In this document: piece by piece, positions 1-13,200 of the stretch
Position numbering within the stretch: position 1 is the stretch's first letter
Layout: each line of letters starts with the position of its first letter
Source: Tigriopus japonicus
Taxonomy: Eukaryota; Arthropoda; Copepoda; Harpacticoida; Harpacticidae
NCBI GenBank assembly: GCA_010645155.1
Contig: CM021312.1
Location: 4,977,158 to 5,041,157 of the forward strand
Reading direction: 5' to 3'
Length of the DNA: 64,000 nt
The notes under the pieces: model-generated
Databases searched by the model: none
Seen by the model: the letters and a program-made list of their open reading frames with translations, nothing else
Told to the model about the DNA's origin: nothing
Position numbers and translations under genes: made by a program

Positions 1-3000
1 GACAACCTTAACACACAACTGAAGACCGACCATTCTTCCTCGGGAACTTGCAAACAATGCGCTCTCTTTCTCCTTCTCATTTCAATGGGCTACTAGGCTC
101 TTCATTGTACTGTGCATGTTCTGTTGGGTAGTATAGAACAAGCTCATTTGAATATTATGACTGACCGGCGTTCCAGAACCTAGAAGCCATTTCCCCAACA
201 AGGTCGAATCGGTGCTGAAACGAGATATGCATATGTCGGAGAAGACTCAAGGTCAAAGAAAGACGTTTCATGCCCTAATGATTGATTCCATATTCGGTTC
301 ACATTTCCCACTCTCACCTTTACCGCTTTGGTTGCGAGTGCTGTCCTCGTGAGAGGTGATTCAAACACGTAAAGTCATATATATATCTCGGGTTCCACTC
401 TGTGGTTCAAATTCGATCAATTGAATATTCTCGAAGTCGAACTGCCACATTTTTCCTCCCTTGATCTCTTTCATCCATCCAAGAGCGGAGTCGGAGTAGC
501 TTTGCCTGCTCATGTTCCAATCGAGGTGAAAGTGGAACCAGATCCAGATAGGAGGAATAAGCGCGCAGCATCTTCGATCTTGCATTTGAGGGGTCCTTCA
601 AAAAGATGGAGTTGGGAGCCAAGTTCATGCATTTGCCTGACTCTAAGTTATTCATTGAAATTTCCTGCTCTTGTCGTATTTATCAAGCATGTGAAAGTCG
701 TCCATCAATCTAGACACTCTCTTGAAGTCACCTTTGGCACCATAAGTCTCGAAACAGAAAGCATCTTGGCACCACCTCAACCCTATTCATTACCCGGTCT
801 TTTCGGTCTACAGCTTACAATACTGACTTGTATTTGGAAAAGGCCAATGGGCCAATTTTGACCATTTGAAATCCTCAGTGGTTGAGCTCCCTTGGAACGA
901 ATGTTTGATCCAATTATTTTCCCTCCCAAAACTAATCCACCCTTCGGAGACTGAAGTCTCGAGGGAAAACAGGCACACGCCCTTTATTTCATTTCGGGGG
1001 CACTACCTCTACCTACTACACTTGACTGACTCTCTAGCTCTTTCGCGTTCTCTATTTGTATTTTGTTCGCCCTCCCCATGAGGTGTTCCAATAAACCATG
1101 AAGCACAATAGGGTTTCCATTCATGGGCAATTCCTAGTTTCCGCTTAGATTGGCGGAACAAAGCTTCTCTAACGAGGGATGAAAGTGGCAAAAAGGGATG
1201 CGATCAAGTTGATTAGATTGAGTCCATTCACCAAAAAAAACCGACAGACCAAAAGCATGGCTCATTACTTGACCTAAATTAAATCCAGATTCAATGTAAT
1301 CATTTGGATTGAAATGCAGAGAGAGGATAGATAGCCTTTGGACCAAATCCCGAGTGGTGCAAAACCGAGTGCTCCAAAATTCAATCTGATCGTGTTAAAT
1401 GTCAATTCGTGACCAAAAGTTGGTCGACTGAGATTAAAAGTGGAATTGGGAGCTACTCAAAACAACCTTGAAAACTCTTTTTACTCTAAAAAGAGGACAA
1501 CAAACTTTAAAGTCAAAGCAGAGGACTCACGAGCAACACAAACCACTACGTGATTGGAATCTTTTTTGAAAGGACCTGCATTTTGTTAAGAACTGTTTTG
1601 CTTAGTCATGGAACGCGATTACCTTGAATCTTTTCTGAAATGCACTAGATACAAGACATACTCATGAAATAAGCTTGGAGAAAGAAACCCTGCAAAGTTG
1701 GAACGCCTGATATCAATGTAAGGAAATGAGCCAGCATTAAGATTGAGGCTCTTCTGGTCCACAATTTTATTGTTTCCAACATTCACTTTCCTTTCTTGGC
1801 CAGTCCCGTTTTATTACCCACACTGAATGAACCCCGGGACAATTCTCTGCATACGAAGATGAGCTTTTCAGAAGACCTGGTCTGGACTGGGCTTTTATGT
1901 TTTCTTTGGGGGAGGTCGCACCCATTCCTCTCTTCAAAATCGGGGGTTCCAAAATGAATGTCTCTTGAATGTTGTCATCAGACTTGGCAAACGGGCTTCT
2001 GTGACCCATGGTTTAGGTCGCTTTTATATCAATGAAAAAAAAACTTGGCAAGTCTTGGAACAGTCTCATGTTTGCTGACGTATTACATTTGGAATAGTCA
2101 AAAATCCCTACCATACTCACTCTCTGTCCCCTGTGAAATACTAAATCCCGAAAGGAAAAAGGGGAAGATCGTCATCGCCTGTTTCTTAACTACAAAGGAC
2201 AACGAGAGTCCAATGGACTCTTCTATGATTAGGGAATAGTTTGCCCTAAAAGCCATAAGTGAAATTAAAGAAAGGGCCTAATTTTTTTCTCGCCGAGTTA
2301 TTTTTGAGTGGCCTTTTGAAATATAAGAAGGATGTTGAACAATATGCCAAATCTGAAGAAACGCTTCCGTTGTTGACATATTGAATTTCCGTTCCAAATA
2401 TACCAGAAGCTGTAAACACGGAACGAATTACACATCGGAGCACTTTAAGAAAGCATCTAGTTCACAGTACGTTCAACTTTGGTTAAAATTTAAAATGAGA
2501 CCATCAAATAACCAGTAACAAAATAGAAGCAAATAGTGTCCATTTTACCTACCGAAGTTCTCGGGTTAGCCAAGCTGAAAGAAGAAGAAGGCCGTTCCTG
2601 CAAGGGCAAAGCTGTCTTCTTCGCTTTGGCGAACTCTTGCGGTCCCCTTGTTGACTCAAGAGGGTCCTTTTTTTCAAAGAGCCAGCCACCCGTCAAAGAG
2701 GTTTTGATATCAGATTTTAAGTCCTTGTAAGAAGATTTGAAAAAAGTATTGAGAAGTAGGCCAAATGAACGACATTCAAGGAGCGACCACGAAAGGCTTA
2801 GGGTAAAACGATGGTCGGTAAGCATGGAACACGAACCCTTTTACTCGCTTCAATTGCCATTGATTCTTTCAACTGGATTGAATGGAAACTGGAGGCCATA
2901 TTTGGTGAACATGAAACATTTTCAGTGTGTTCAAGATCATAGTCATCCTCCTCCCAAAAGTCACGTAATCAAAGAGGAAGTCCGTGCGAGATTGCCATGC

Positions 3001-6000
3001 GGTTGCAACTTTCTTGTTTTTGTCAGGTCGTTTGTGGAGCCAGGATAATGCACCAATCTGTCGTGGACTCCAAAAACCAACAGAGTTGGCTGATCGTTGC
3101 TCTGCATAACCAATGTTCAACATCAACGAGTAAGCAAGCACAGGGGATGCCTTGGGTAGGCCTTGATTGATCACCCAATACATCGACTCAAAGGAACAGG
3201 AACAAGAAGTAGTTGCCCAACTCCTCCCATCATCACCCTCATCTCTGCCGATTCAGCTAGAAGCTCATTTGTTTACGCACCTCATGTCTTGAAAAAACCA
3301 ACAAAATGTTGTGCTTGGATACACAACTAGGGCCCGGAATGGTTTTGTTGTGGAACAGAATTTGTAGACGTTTCAAGGAGTAATGTCAGCTGACGATCAC
3401 GCTCGTCAAGCATCAGCTGACCCTACACTGAAACGTCTGGGATTTCTGCTCTACAACAAAACCAATCTGGGTCCTAATTATGACCTTGTTTCGAACCCTT
3501 TTTAGGGCTCACAAATTTTAGCCCAACCTCTTGTTCCATCATTATGATTGTTGACGATTAGATTATTCTAGGCCTGCAATGCTATCAAGACATCTGGGTT
3601 GTTCCACGTTCAAGAGCAGTAATCACATAAATGTCCTTGATTAACCCTTGTTTTCACGATGAGACCCTGACATGAAAATGCCTTCCGGGTTCGAATGAAT
3701 TTTGGAGGGCAAATAAAGAGCCAAAACATCGTGTAATTGTTTTGGGGGTTCTAGTTCAGAAGAAATATACCATGGTCGTTGCAAATACACATTCACCCAA
3801 TTGGTAGCTGTTTTGAGCTCCCTCCAAGGACCAGTTTCTCGAAATAGCAAATCCAACAACACTCCAAGAGGATCAGATTACTTTCGCCACTAGCTTGAAA
3901 GCAATGTAGTTTCCATGTGCTTCAAGAAGTTTCCGAAATGCCACGTCCGATACATTATAACGAAACAATGTTTACTCAAGTGGACAAGATTCTCCACCAT
4001 GGAGTCTTCATCTTCCTTTAGCTCTCTGTTTGATGAGAATGGCTCCTTTTGTACTAAAGAGGACAAGTTTCCTTAGTGTTTAGACAATGTCTAATGGTTC
4101 TTGAGGCATGATTTGGGTCGGAAATAGGAAGCTAGAATTAGCTCCATACGAAAAAAATCCCAGAGCTAATGAAAAGAGTCTTGGTGTTGCAGTGTACGCG
4201 TACATATTTATGCTATTGACAATGCCAAAGGTGGTCATTCTAAGTCACAGATTAACTTTGATGGATCATGGATCAGATCACTTTAACGAATGTCGAAGCC
4301 CTTCTTGACTTTAAATTTGGCGAATTGAGAAATTGATATTTTTTTAGCGTAAAACCAAATCATAATTTCCAGGTCAGGCCCCCCCCCCCATGTGTTAACG
4401 TTCGTTACATGTTGAACAGAAACAAAATGGAAATTGAAGTGGTCCAAAAGTGGAACAAGAAAGTACGAAATGTCATGTCAAGCCTTCTTTGGACTTGCAG
4501 TGTGAATATCATGTCTTTTTAATTAGGGCAATGCGGCAAAGGAGTTAGACACTTGGACTGATCTACATGAAATTGAAAAGAATCCAAAGTTTTGAAGGTC
4601 TGCGCTTGAAGCAAAAGGATTAAAGTAAATTAATTTCCTTTTGAACAACCCTTATGTATTGATTGAGTCTTCGATCGTTGGCATTAATTCTCGTCATTCT
4701 TTTAAACTTATAAAAAAGAGTGGACGGTAAATTCATTCTTGATAATTATCATCAATTTAAAATTTAGCGATGCCACGTGACAGTTTTTCCTGCCGCTTTT
4801 TGGAAAATTCGACGGCAGTGGAAAATTTAAAAATGCAGTGCGAAAGAAAGTGGCAAAAATGTCAGTGTGGAAAACTCAGTAGTAATGAAAATTCGTGACC
4901 TAAAAAACGAGAAATAATCTTTATGACCAAATCTGAAATTCTCAACCGTAGAGAAACGGGGAAAAATCTTGAAATCGTGGCAGTCTGGGGTTTACTTTCC
5001 AAATGGCAGTGAATGAAATTAAGTGGCGATAATTCAAACATCTTTTGGCACCATCGGCTTGAAAATAACAAGACTGTTTCACATTATTTTTGAAGAAAAC
5101 ATCACACCCTTTGTTTGATTACAGCTAGTACTGAATTGGATGCAAGCCTTGTCCATTTTAAAGGCAAGAAACTTTCTTCATGGAGTCTTTGGAATTTTGA
5201 AATTCGAAGAAGCATTCTTTCAGACGTAATTATTTTCCAGATCCTTTAATGCAACCGTCCAGACTTGTGGGGTTTATAAATCCTAGTAAATCTGGGCTGG
5301 ATTTGGAATTAGGGTCTCGGACCATCTAAATTACTCTGCTCGTGATAGGAAAAAGCTTATTTGAAAGCTATTTCATTGGCAAGTACAAAAGTACAAAGCG
5401 TGCAGCAACTAATTTCGCTTTACACGCAAAATGGCTACATGGAACTTGGAACAAAAGTATTGGACCAATTTAGGGATGTTGATTTTTCTCAACCTGAAAA
5501 CTAATGTCGCGACATCGTTGTTTCCAACTAAGTCATGTCCCTAATATTTTTTAACCTTTTCTCACGTTCATAAATTCAAGAAAGTAATGAATGAATTCCC
5601 TCCTTCCCTCCTTGTCTTGTATTTCATCGACACTTTCATTTTAAAAATGGAAAATTGGGGTGCAAACAACTAAAATAATTCTTCTTGCATATTTTTTTAG
5701 AATTTGAACATGATTTCTTCCAAGGTCAAGTAAAATTTGTTGCGCTTGATAAAGTCTGGATGATTGTGTTGGTAAATTAAAAGAAGCAATACACTTTACG
5801 TTTAAGAGGTTTTCGTTTCAATTTGGAAGTACTCAAAATGACTGAAAAACTCGACTTGTCGGTCCTTCGGCTCGCGAGCCGTATCATCACTAAACCAATT
5901 TTACTTACTCCATGGCAAATCTAACTTGGACAGAAGTTTTCCCAACTTATCCTTCTCTTGAGAGTAAATTGTAAGTAGTTGTGATTAACTGTGAGGCCAT

Positions 6001-7299
6001 ATGGCCTCCAAACTTGGGCAAACAAGTAAACAGCTTTTGGCGATTTATGATGTCTTCTCATCGCATTCTGGCAGACTTTTTAACGGAACAACATAAAACC
6101 TATACAATGTGGTTTTCTCCTCTTGCTTGACAGTATCAACATGACTAAACTGACTGAAAAAAGTAAATTGCTTAATGGAACTACTTGCAGTCAATTTTTC
6201 TTTCCTGTCATTTGAGAAAAAATGTCGATGAATTTCGACCCGATTCTCAAAAACTTCCACAAGAATTCAAAGGAACTTTTGCTCACGTCGAATTTTTTCC
6301 TCGTTGGTCAATTGTCTTGTGCATGTGTCCGTGATTTGCCCAAGGGCGTGAGTGGTATCTCATTTTCAAGCAACCAGGATCGTATGGAAGACAGTCTTCG
6401 GCCTAAGGGCTCTTGAGGCCAAGGCTGCACTCCGAAACCCTAATGATTCATATGAAGATATTTCATGGAACGAAGAAATATAGCGTACCTCGTTTACCGC
6501 ATCTGCATATCGTGAAGCGCCCATCCTGTGTTCGCTAGATATTCAGGACACATGCTCATTGGCACAGCCTTAACCTGAGCCACAGCCTTTTTTCAGTTTG
6601 AAGAAACTTGAAAAAAGAGCCTGGCTCTTTGATTACGAGGGACCTCATTTCGGTAGGCAACTTTGATCTTAGGTCGACAAAAAGTTGCTCCTTTGCAAAA
6701 ACTGCCCTCAAAATGCCTTCCTTGCCGCAACGCCTTGATTACTGTATTGCTGATCTCGATTGAGGCCATTGCACCTCTGACTTCATTCACCTATTCTCTC
6801 TTTGGCCTTTCCTTTTTCCGCGGACTTGTTTAGAATCTCAAACGCTTTCTGGTGCAACGTTATTTTGGGACCTTCAGCGCACATCTGTTCCTTAGGGTCC
6901 ATTTCTTTCACTCAAAATTCAATGGAACATACTGTCGCACAAACACGGAAGTCCGTTTAAATACGAAAACAATAGGAAAGCCTGACGGTTTAATCCTTCC
7001 TATAAACCGAAGCTAAAGATTCTCGACCCTAAAATCCGTTCACGGCCTTCGTATTGGCTCGTAAAAAAGTCACGTACACTTCACCTACAACCAGGTGGTA
7101 ATTTGGCCATCCCTTAAAAAACTACTCCGACCAAGTTGAGCAAGTTCCCGAAGAGAGGCCTCTGGGATAGGGTATAATTTAATAAATTCTATGGCCATCT
7201 AACCTACTTTTGGCGTTGACCTTCAACCAAGAACAAAAGATCGTCTCCCCATTACACGAAGATGTTAAAAAATAGCTAAAGAAAACTTCTTTTTTTCAG
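1..7299. other. Non-coding region upstream of the dipeptidase exons
   Basis: No coding exon could be supported here on either strand. Open frames are short, show no family motif and do not pair with convincing splice sites. The first exon or exons of the dipeptidase gene (promoter, 5' UTR and possibly the start codon) probably lie in this stretch, but I could not place them. The only structured item seen is the inverted-repeat element at 3330-3474. Confidence 0.5.
3328..3476. mobile_element. Short inverted-repeat element (MITE), TA-flanked
   Basis: A 145 bp unit at 3330-3474 is almost entirely an inverted repeat. The left arm 3330-3375 matches the reverse complement of 3429-3474 at about 37 of 46 positions by eye, including a shared TGGTTTTGTTGT block and a shared AGACGTTTCA block. 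The dinucleotide TA sits directly on both sides (3328-3329 and 3475-3476), as expected for a Tc1/mariner target-site duplication. The core carries a second nested inverted repeat built on GTCAGCTGA. It has no coding capacity, so it would be non-autonomous. The superfamily rests only on the TA flank and is uncertain. Confidence 0.7.
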
Positions 7300-10200
7300 C
7301 CCATATTCAGCGATAAATCCCTCCGTCAAGACTTTGGTGCCGCCTCTGGTTGTGTGGGCTTGAATGGCAGTTCCAAAAGCTTGACCTCAACCCATCCCAT
7401 GTTGAAGGAAAGTCATCCGGGATCCCAAGCTCATCACGTCAATGGATTCCATAACGGCCTTGCCAACACAAGTGCAACTACCAACGTGCTATCGGCCATT
7501 TTGCCGACCTTGATCCGTGCCAAGGCCAACGTGATCAACACGCTCAGAGGTAAGATTGAAATTCCTGAACGAGGGCCTATTATTAGGAAGGAGGAAAAGG
7601 TTTCTTTTGACTTGGTTTCCCTCCACAAACATTTGTTTGAGCACCTAAGAAAGAATTCCTCCCACATCATGGGTTGAAGACACGTCGGGTTTCACATATT
7701 GGACAAGAGCTAGAAAGAAAGATTTTGCGCCAGAATGTGCTCTAATCAAACTGACATTGATGATGCCTTCATTTGTACAAGTGGTGCCGCAAGAAAGAGC
7801 GAGGTAAAGGCTGTGAAACCTTTTCAATCTACTACAGAAGCCGCTCGGCACTTTGCAGACAAACTTTGGAAAGTATGCCAAAAAACAGAGCAAACAAACA
7901 GAGCTTGGAATATTAAAAAGACAGCATGCTGAGTAAAGACATTCTTTTTTCCTTTACAAGCCATTGAGTCTCTCTCTCTCCTCCTATTTGAGCACTTCTG
8001 GCATTCAAAACCGTTGCAATGAGTCATCAAGGTCTTGCATAAAAGGCCAGACTGAGAAGCGAGCCAAGAGTCAAGATCGGCAACTAGTCTATTGAGAGGA
8101 ACTTGAGCGATGGATAAAAATATCTTTGGAATCAGAGCCATTGATCGCCTACATGGAACTCGCTTTTCATCGAAGGTACTTCTTTCGAGAGGATACAGAA
8201 GAAGAAGAACAACAAAGAAGTTCTCGATTGGGATCAAACTAGGAGATGGCCTTGATTGGAGCAAACTTAAACTGTGGTAACTTGTTCGCCAGATTCCAGA
8301 TTCCGCTTGATTCTTGCGAGGGTGCTTTAGGAAGAGGGAAAGAAATTCATGATATAAAATCATTCATTCCTCATTGTATATAACTTTCTCGGCGTTTAAA
8401 AAAGCTGGAGAAGTCCTTTTAAAGTTCCAAAAACATTTGAGACCAGTTTGCCGCATTTGTAATCGAGTTCTGTTAATTAGGTCACGAGCCAAAAATTGAT
8501 ATGATGTCGCTTAAAACATGCTTATAAACCCATTTTCTGAATTTTCTTATGTACCAGAAATAATGACCAAATCTATTGAGCATTTGTTGTAATTTGGGTT
8601 AACAAAAGTCCGGCTTTGTCCTTCAAAAATGGTCTTTGAAAATTGAACGGCAAAATAGATTTCACAAATAGTTTAAACCGTTATCAATCTAAGTATGCCC
8701 AACAGTCGTGTATAGGAAAATATTCAGAAATTATTTCCGAGGGTGTCTCAAGTGGCATTTTATCAATTTTTGGCCCGTGACCTAGTTAACAGAACTCGAT
8801 TACACATGTGGCATTGTCTCATCACCTCAAAACTGGTCTCAGATGTTTTTTGGAACTTAAAATGACTTCTCCAGCTCAATTAAACGTCATGCTTTGTATT
8901 TGAGCATAAAAGGTTTAAAAAGGCAGCAACCTGATAGTGGTTATATTACTTTTTGGATATGAGGAATCAGTTTTGAGATGATTTTTCCCTAAAACCTACT
9001 TAATTAGTTTTGCCGGCATTCACGATACAACTATCAAATCCTACCCTACGCAAAATGAATCGAATCCAAACTATTAACCTATCACTTGCTCTGAAATCTA
9101 TCTTCATGTCTACGAAACCCGAGCAGACTCGAAGAAATCACGTCGATCAATACCCATTCCGACGGTATGACCCTCGTAATCGTAGTTTCGTCGATAATGT
9201 GATGTGAAACCGCCATTTCCCCCACCGGCCTCAGTTTCGATCATGCTTTCACCCAACAGGAAGCAGCCCCCCGGCCTTCTTTTCTATCCTCCCACAAATA
9301 AGGTTGTAGGTTATAGCAGGCTGTCATCTGGCCATGGATTGCAGAGCACTGTGGTAAGTCGTCGTCAGTTTTGCTCCTCTGACAAAAGAGAAAAGATGAC
9401 CTTGTTAGTTGGAACAAATTCGTCTTGGCTCCTAAGGGAGATAAGGCTCTTCCCTCACCAACAATTGAGCATTGGGTGAGTGAGTGAGTTAGTGGTGGAT
9501 GGTTGGGAGTGTATGTGTGTGTGAGAGGGACTAGTGAAGCAGATGCTGAGAGAAGACTGTCGACTGTCTGTCTGGTCATGAGCGAATCGAGGAGGCAAGC
9601 GCACGCACCCATTCTCGTTCAGGAGCCAACCACTACTAAATTGGAGAATCTTAGTCGAGAGGAAACCAACCCACCAACTATCTGGCGACGCTATGGCCTA
9701 ACAGCCAGCCTTTTGGCCATTCCGGCGCTTAGAGAAAAAGTTGGAAGTTTTAGCGTTGCTGAGGTTTCATGAAACTTCTGACTCTTGATTTCTTTCAAAG
9801 GACATCAGAGGCTCGGATCTTGAGGAGATAATCATGTTACTTTCCCCAACTCCGCCTGATCTTCCTCCTCTTTACAAGCAAGCAAGCATCAAGCTTGGGT
9901 GGTGGAAAGCGGCAGAGATGTCAGCCAAGTATCATCCATCCATCCATCTATCTATGGGACTTGATCTTATCTACTCTGATCTTGCTTGCTTCACCTCCCT
10001 AAGGGCAAGATTAAGCTGGATACTCCGTTGATCTAAGCCAAGTTCGGCTGTCTTCAATGCACGAAAAAAGAAGAGATAGACAATGGCCCATATTTCGTCC
10101 AGATGGCCTGGTCAAAACAATCCACAACGGGGATCATCGGGGTCATTGTCCAACATTGTCCATTGACCAAGCCGAAAGCCATTTATTTATGCGAGGACAA

Positions 10201-13200
10201 TCCCGTGCCGGAATTCTAACTGTTGTATGAGTGGAAATGGGTTTCATCCCTCTTTTGGATGGGCAGCACACCATATGGATACGGAGATAAATCATCCTCT
10301 GGGTGACAGAAGGACATTGGAACTGATCAAACGACGACGATGACTTCAATAAGGGCCTCTTTCGCCACCATTGGTGAAGCTGTGCCCAAAACTGAATGGA
10401 GGAATGGAAGTGCACAAATGCATTTGGTCCAGGTTATGCTTTGTGCAAGAAATAAAACATTCTAAGATCCCTGTTGAGTGTTTTTGACGCGCGAATATCA
10501 CCAGGTTTACTTCTTGACGTTTTGTTCCCGGTAGTGCAGGTTTACAATGGATTAAATTCAATTTGATTTCCACGGATTATGCAGTTACAGTCATGTATGT
10601 GATCTTGCTTCCAACGTTGAAAAAACGAGGGGGACGGAGCTACCTCGCGTATTTGTTCAATTTCGAGTAAGGTAAAAGGAAAATATTTTCTTTTTCAATA
10701 TTCTCCCAACGTTTGACAACTGACATATGGACGAGCGAGTAAGAAAAAGAAGGTGTGCCACACGCCAAGGCAATATTTGCGAAAGGAATAAAATTGTCAT
10801 CACGGCCTTGGGAGGCCATTTCAAGTGAGGGAGAGACTGGGAGGTGAACCATTGACGATCAGTTGGTTCCAATTTCATTACCTGTCAAGATCACCCAGAT
10901 CGTGGTCGTCGATGAAAGATTGATTATGGAAGCGTTAAGTATTTTTTAGAGGCTTAGCGCCCCTCCCAAATTGATTTATGCAGTCAGTCGGCTGACTGCG
11001 CTCTCAAGGATTACCAACTTGTTTGGGGCTGAGAAAAGCCTTCTGGGTTGATGTAAATAACCGCTTTCAGGTTGTTTATGTACGGTTTACATTCCGTGAG
11101 GCTTGTATGAAAAAACTTCACTCTCCATTGGGCCATTGCAGTACATGCCTAAAGAAAAGGTCCAGGCCTGAGTGGACTTTGATTGGAGTCGCGGCTCTCT
11201 CGTCCTCATTCTATGCTATTCCTCAGGCACGCATTCCCGCAGGGATGGCAAATGTTAGAAATGTAGTAGTGAAAAGTGGTTGTGACGAAAACATTACTTA
11301 AATATTGTTTCATAGTGTTATCCTTTATATTTCAAATTCCTATGCTCTAAACTCTTACTAACCTTTTGAAATGTAAAAGATGAAGTTATTTCTCTGCTCA
11401 AGTATTTCTGTGGCAACGTTTGTGCATTGATATGAAAGAATTAATTCAAGACAGGAATACCTTATTTGCCCCTGATTATTTACCTAGCTCTACATTTAAT
11501 ATTAAGTGTTGGGTTTTAGGTTGAAGAAAAGCCCACCCTATTAAAATGCTACGGTTACAAACCCTAAGAAAATAAAACCAAGGTAGCACTTGGTCTCATT
11601 GAGCTTCTAAATTTTGCATGATGATGGGCAAATACTTTTGTGCTTAAGTCACTTACCCAGTTACCAGTTTTACCCCATTTTCATCCAATCCCAATTGACA
11701 GTTACAATCACTGCAAACCAAACAATCTTTATTGATTGTTTCATAGTGATGTTCAAGTGATTAAGTGGAGAGAAATGAACCACAAAGATTCACCAGATTT
11801 AACTGGTTGAAGTGATTTTTGACAATAATCAACTATTGCCTGTTTCAAATGAAACTGTGCTTGTTTTGTCCACCCGTTTTGTGGGTGGGCAATAATTTGT
11901 CTTTTTTTGGTTATCAAGTTTTGGGACCTTAATTAGATACCTGGTCAACAAGAAATAATACTTTTGATGAGAAAGTAACAGAAAATGGCATGAACTCACT
12001 CAAACTCAATTCTCCATCCCTGCATTTCGGTCCTCCAACAATATGTACGTTCGCCAATTGAATAAGGCTTTTATCCTGCATATTTTCCACATAAACAGCA
12101 CGGCTGTGTGCACCATTGCAAACTTCCTGCACATATAGGCAAAGGGGGGGGAGACTTTGTGGTTCGCCATGGATCGATCCAAGCTTTAAGATGTGCGCTT
12201 TTTGTTGTTCTTTCAGGGTTGCCACTTCGGCGTCAGCATTGGTTTTTGTTGATGTTCATCGCCTTGTTCATTTTCCTCGGATTTTTATTTGGATTCTCAG
12301 GGAGCTCCAAGTCCACTGACGACCTGCTCAACTCGCCAGCCTTACAGCAAGCAGCCATCACCAAATTGCTCAAAGAAGTCCCCTTAATTGACGGGTAAGA
12401 AAGGAATGAAACTTTGCAAGAAATCCTTAAAACTTTGCCAAAAACTGAAGACGAAGGACAAGACCACGGCTGCAGTGTGATAGAGAACGTGAGCATGAAA
12501 GCGATTTTCGCCTTCCTTTTTCCATGTCCAAAATCCTGTTGGTAGTTAAAGAGGGGCAAAACTCAAAGATTAATTGGGGAGCTACGTAGCTACTTTAAGA
12601 GAGAGAGAGAGCCTTTTTAGTCACCTCAATAACTAGTTCCTACTTAGACACACTGACCACAAATGAGGAATTCCCTTACGATAAGAGGGGGCTTATTCCT
12701 GCTGACTTGGGCGAAACCAATCTGGCCTCAATTACTTCGAACAAAAGCCATGTTGTTTCCTCCCAAACATCCATTCTCGCTCATCTAAGGAGCTCTCGAA
12801 AATTGGGTGGGAAAGCCAACATGCCACGACAAGGCAGACCCAAGTACAAGAGTTGTCACTTTGTTGGAGTGAATGGCACACATGGTTGACTTTGCATCAC
12901 GTGCTCAACCGATCCATTTGTATCAAACCGAATTTCGACATTGACTTGACAAAGTCGTTCGTCATTGGAGGAGTGAAGGATCGTTTAAACCTCCAAAAAT
13001 TGACCTCTTTCGGTAAATGTGGTTAAAGATGCCCAACATATATGAAGGAGGAAAAATAAGCGTTAAAAGGCTTTCGTTTGCAATTTAGATCTCTTGCACT
13101 GACGTTGGCATATTCTATGGCCCTAAATAAAGGAATCGTCTCACCGGTTCCTATGGGCTAGAACAACCCAAAATACCCAAACTCCACTTGCAAATGGTTT

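Larger units (their letters stand above)
7550..12216 (+). other. Dipeptidase intron 1 (predicted)
   Basis: Bounded by GTAAG at 7550 and a pyrimidine-rich TTTCAG ending at 12216. The phase left by the exon at 7300-7549 (one base) is exactly what the next exon needs. The intron contains the 480 bp inverted-repeat element at 8400-8879 and a hairpin at 10980-10999. No other gene is supported. Confidence 0.6.

Noticed and set aside
7824..8363. 179-codon - strand frame in dipeptidase intron 1
   Set aside because: No motif, low-complexity segments, no partner exons; treated as chance.
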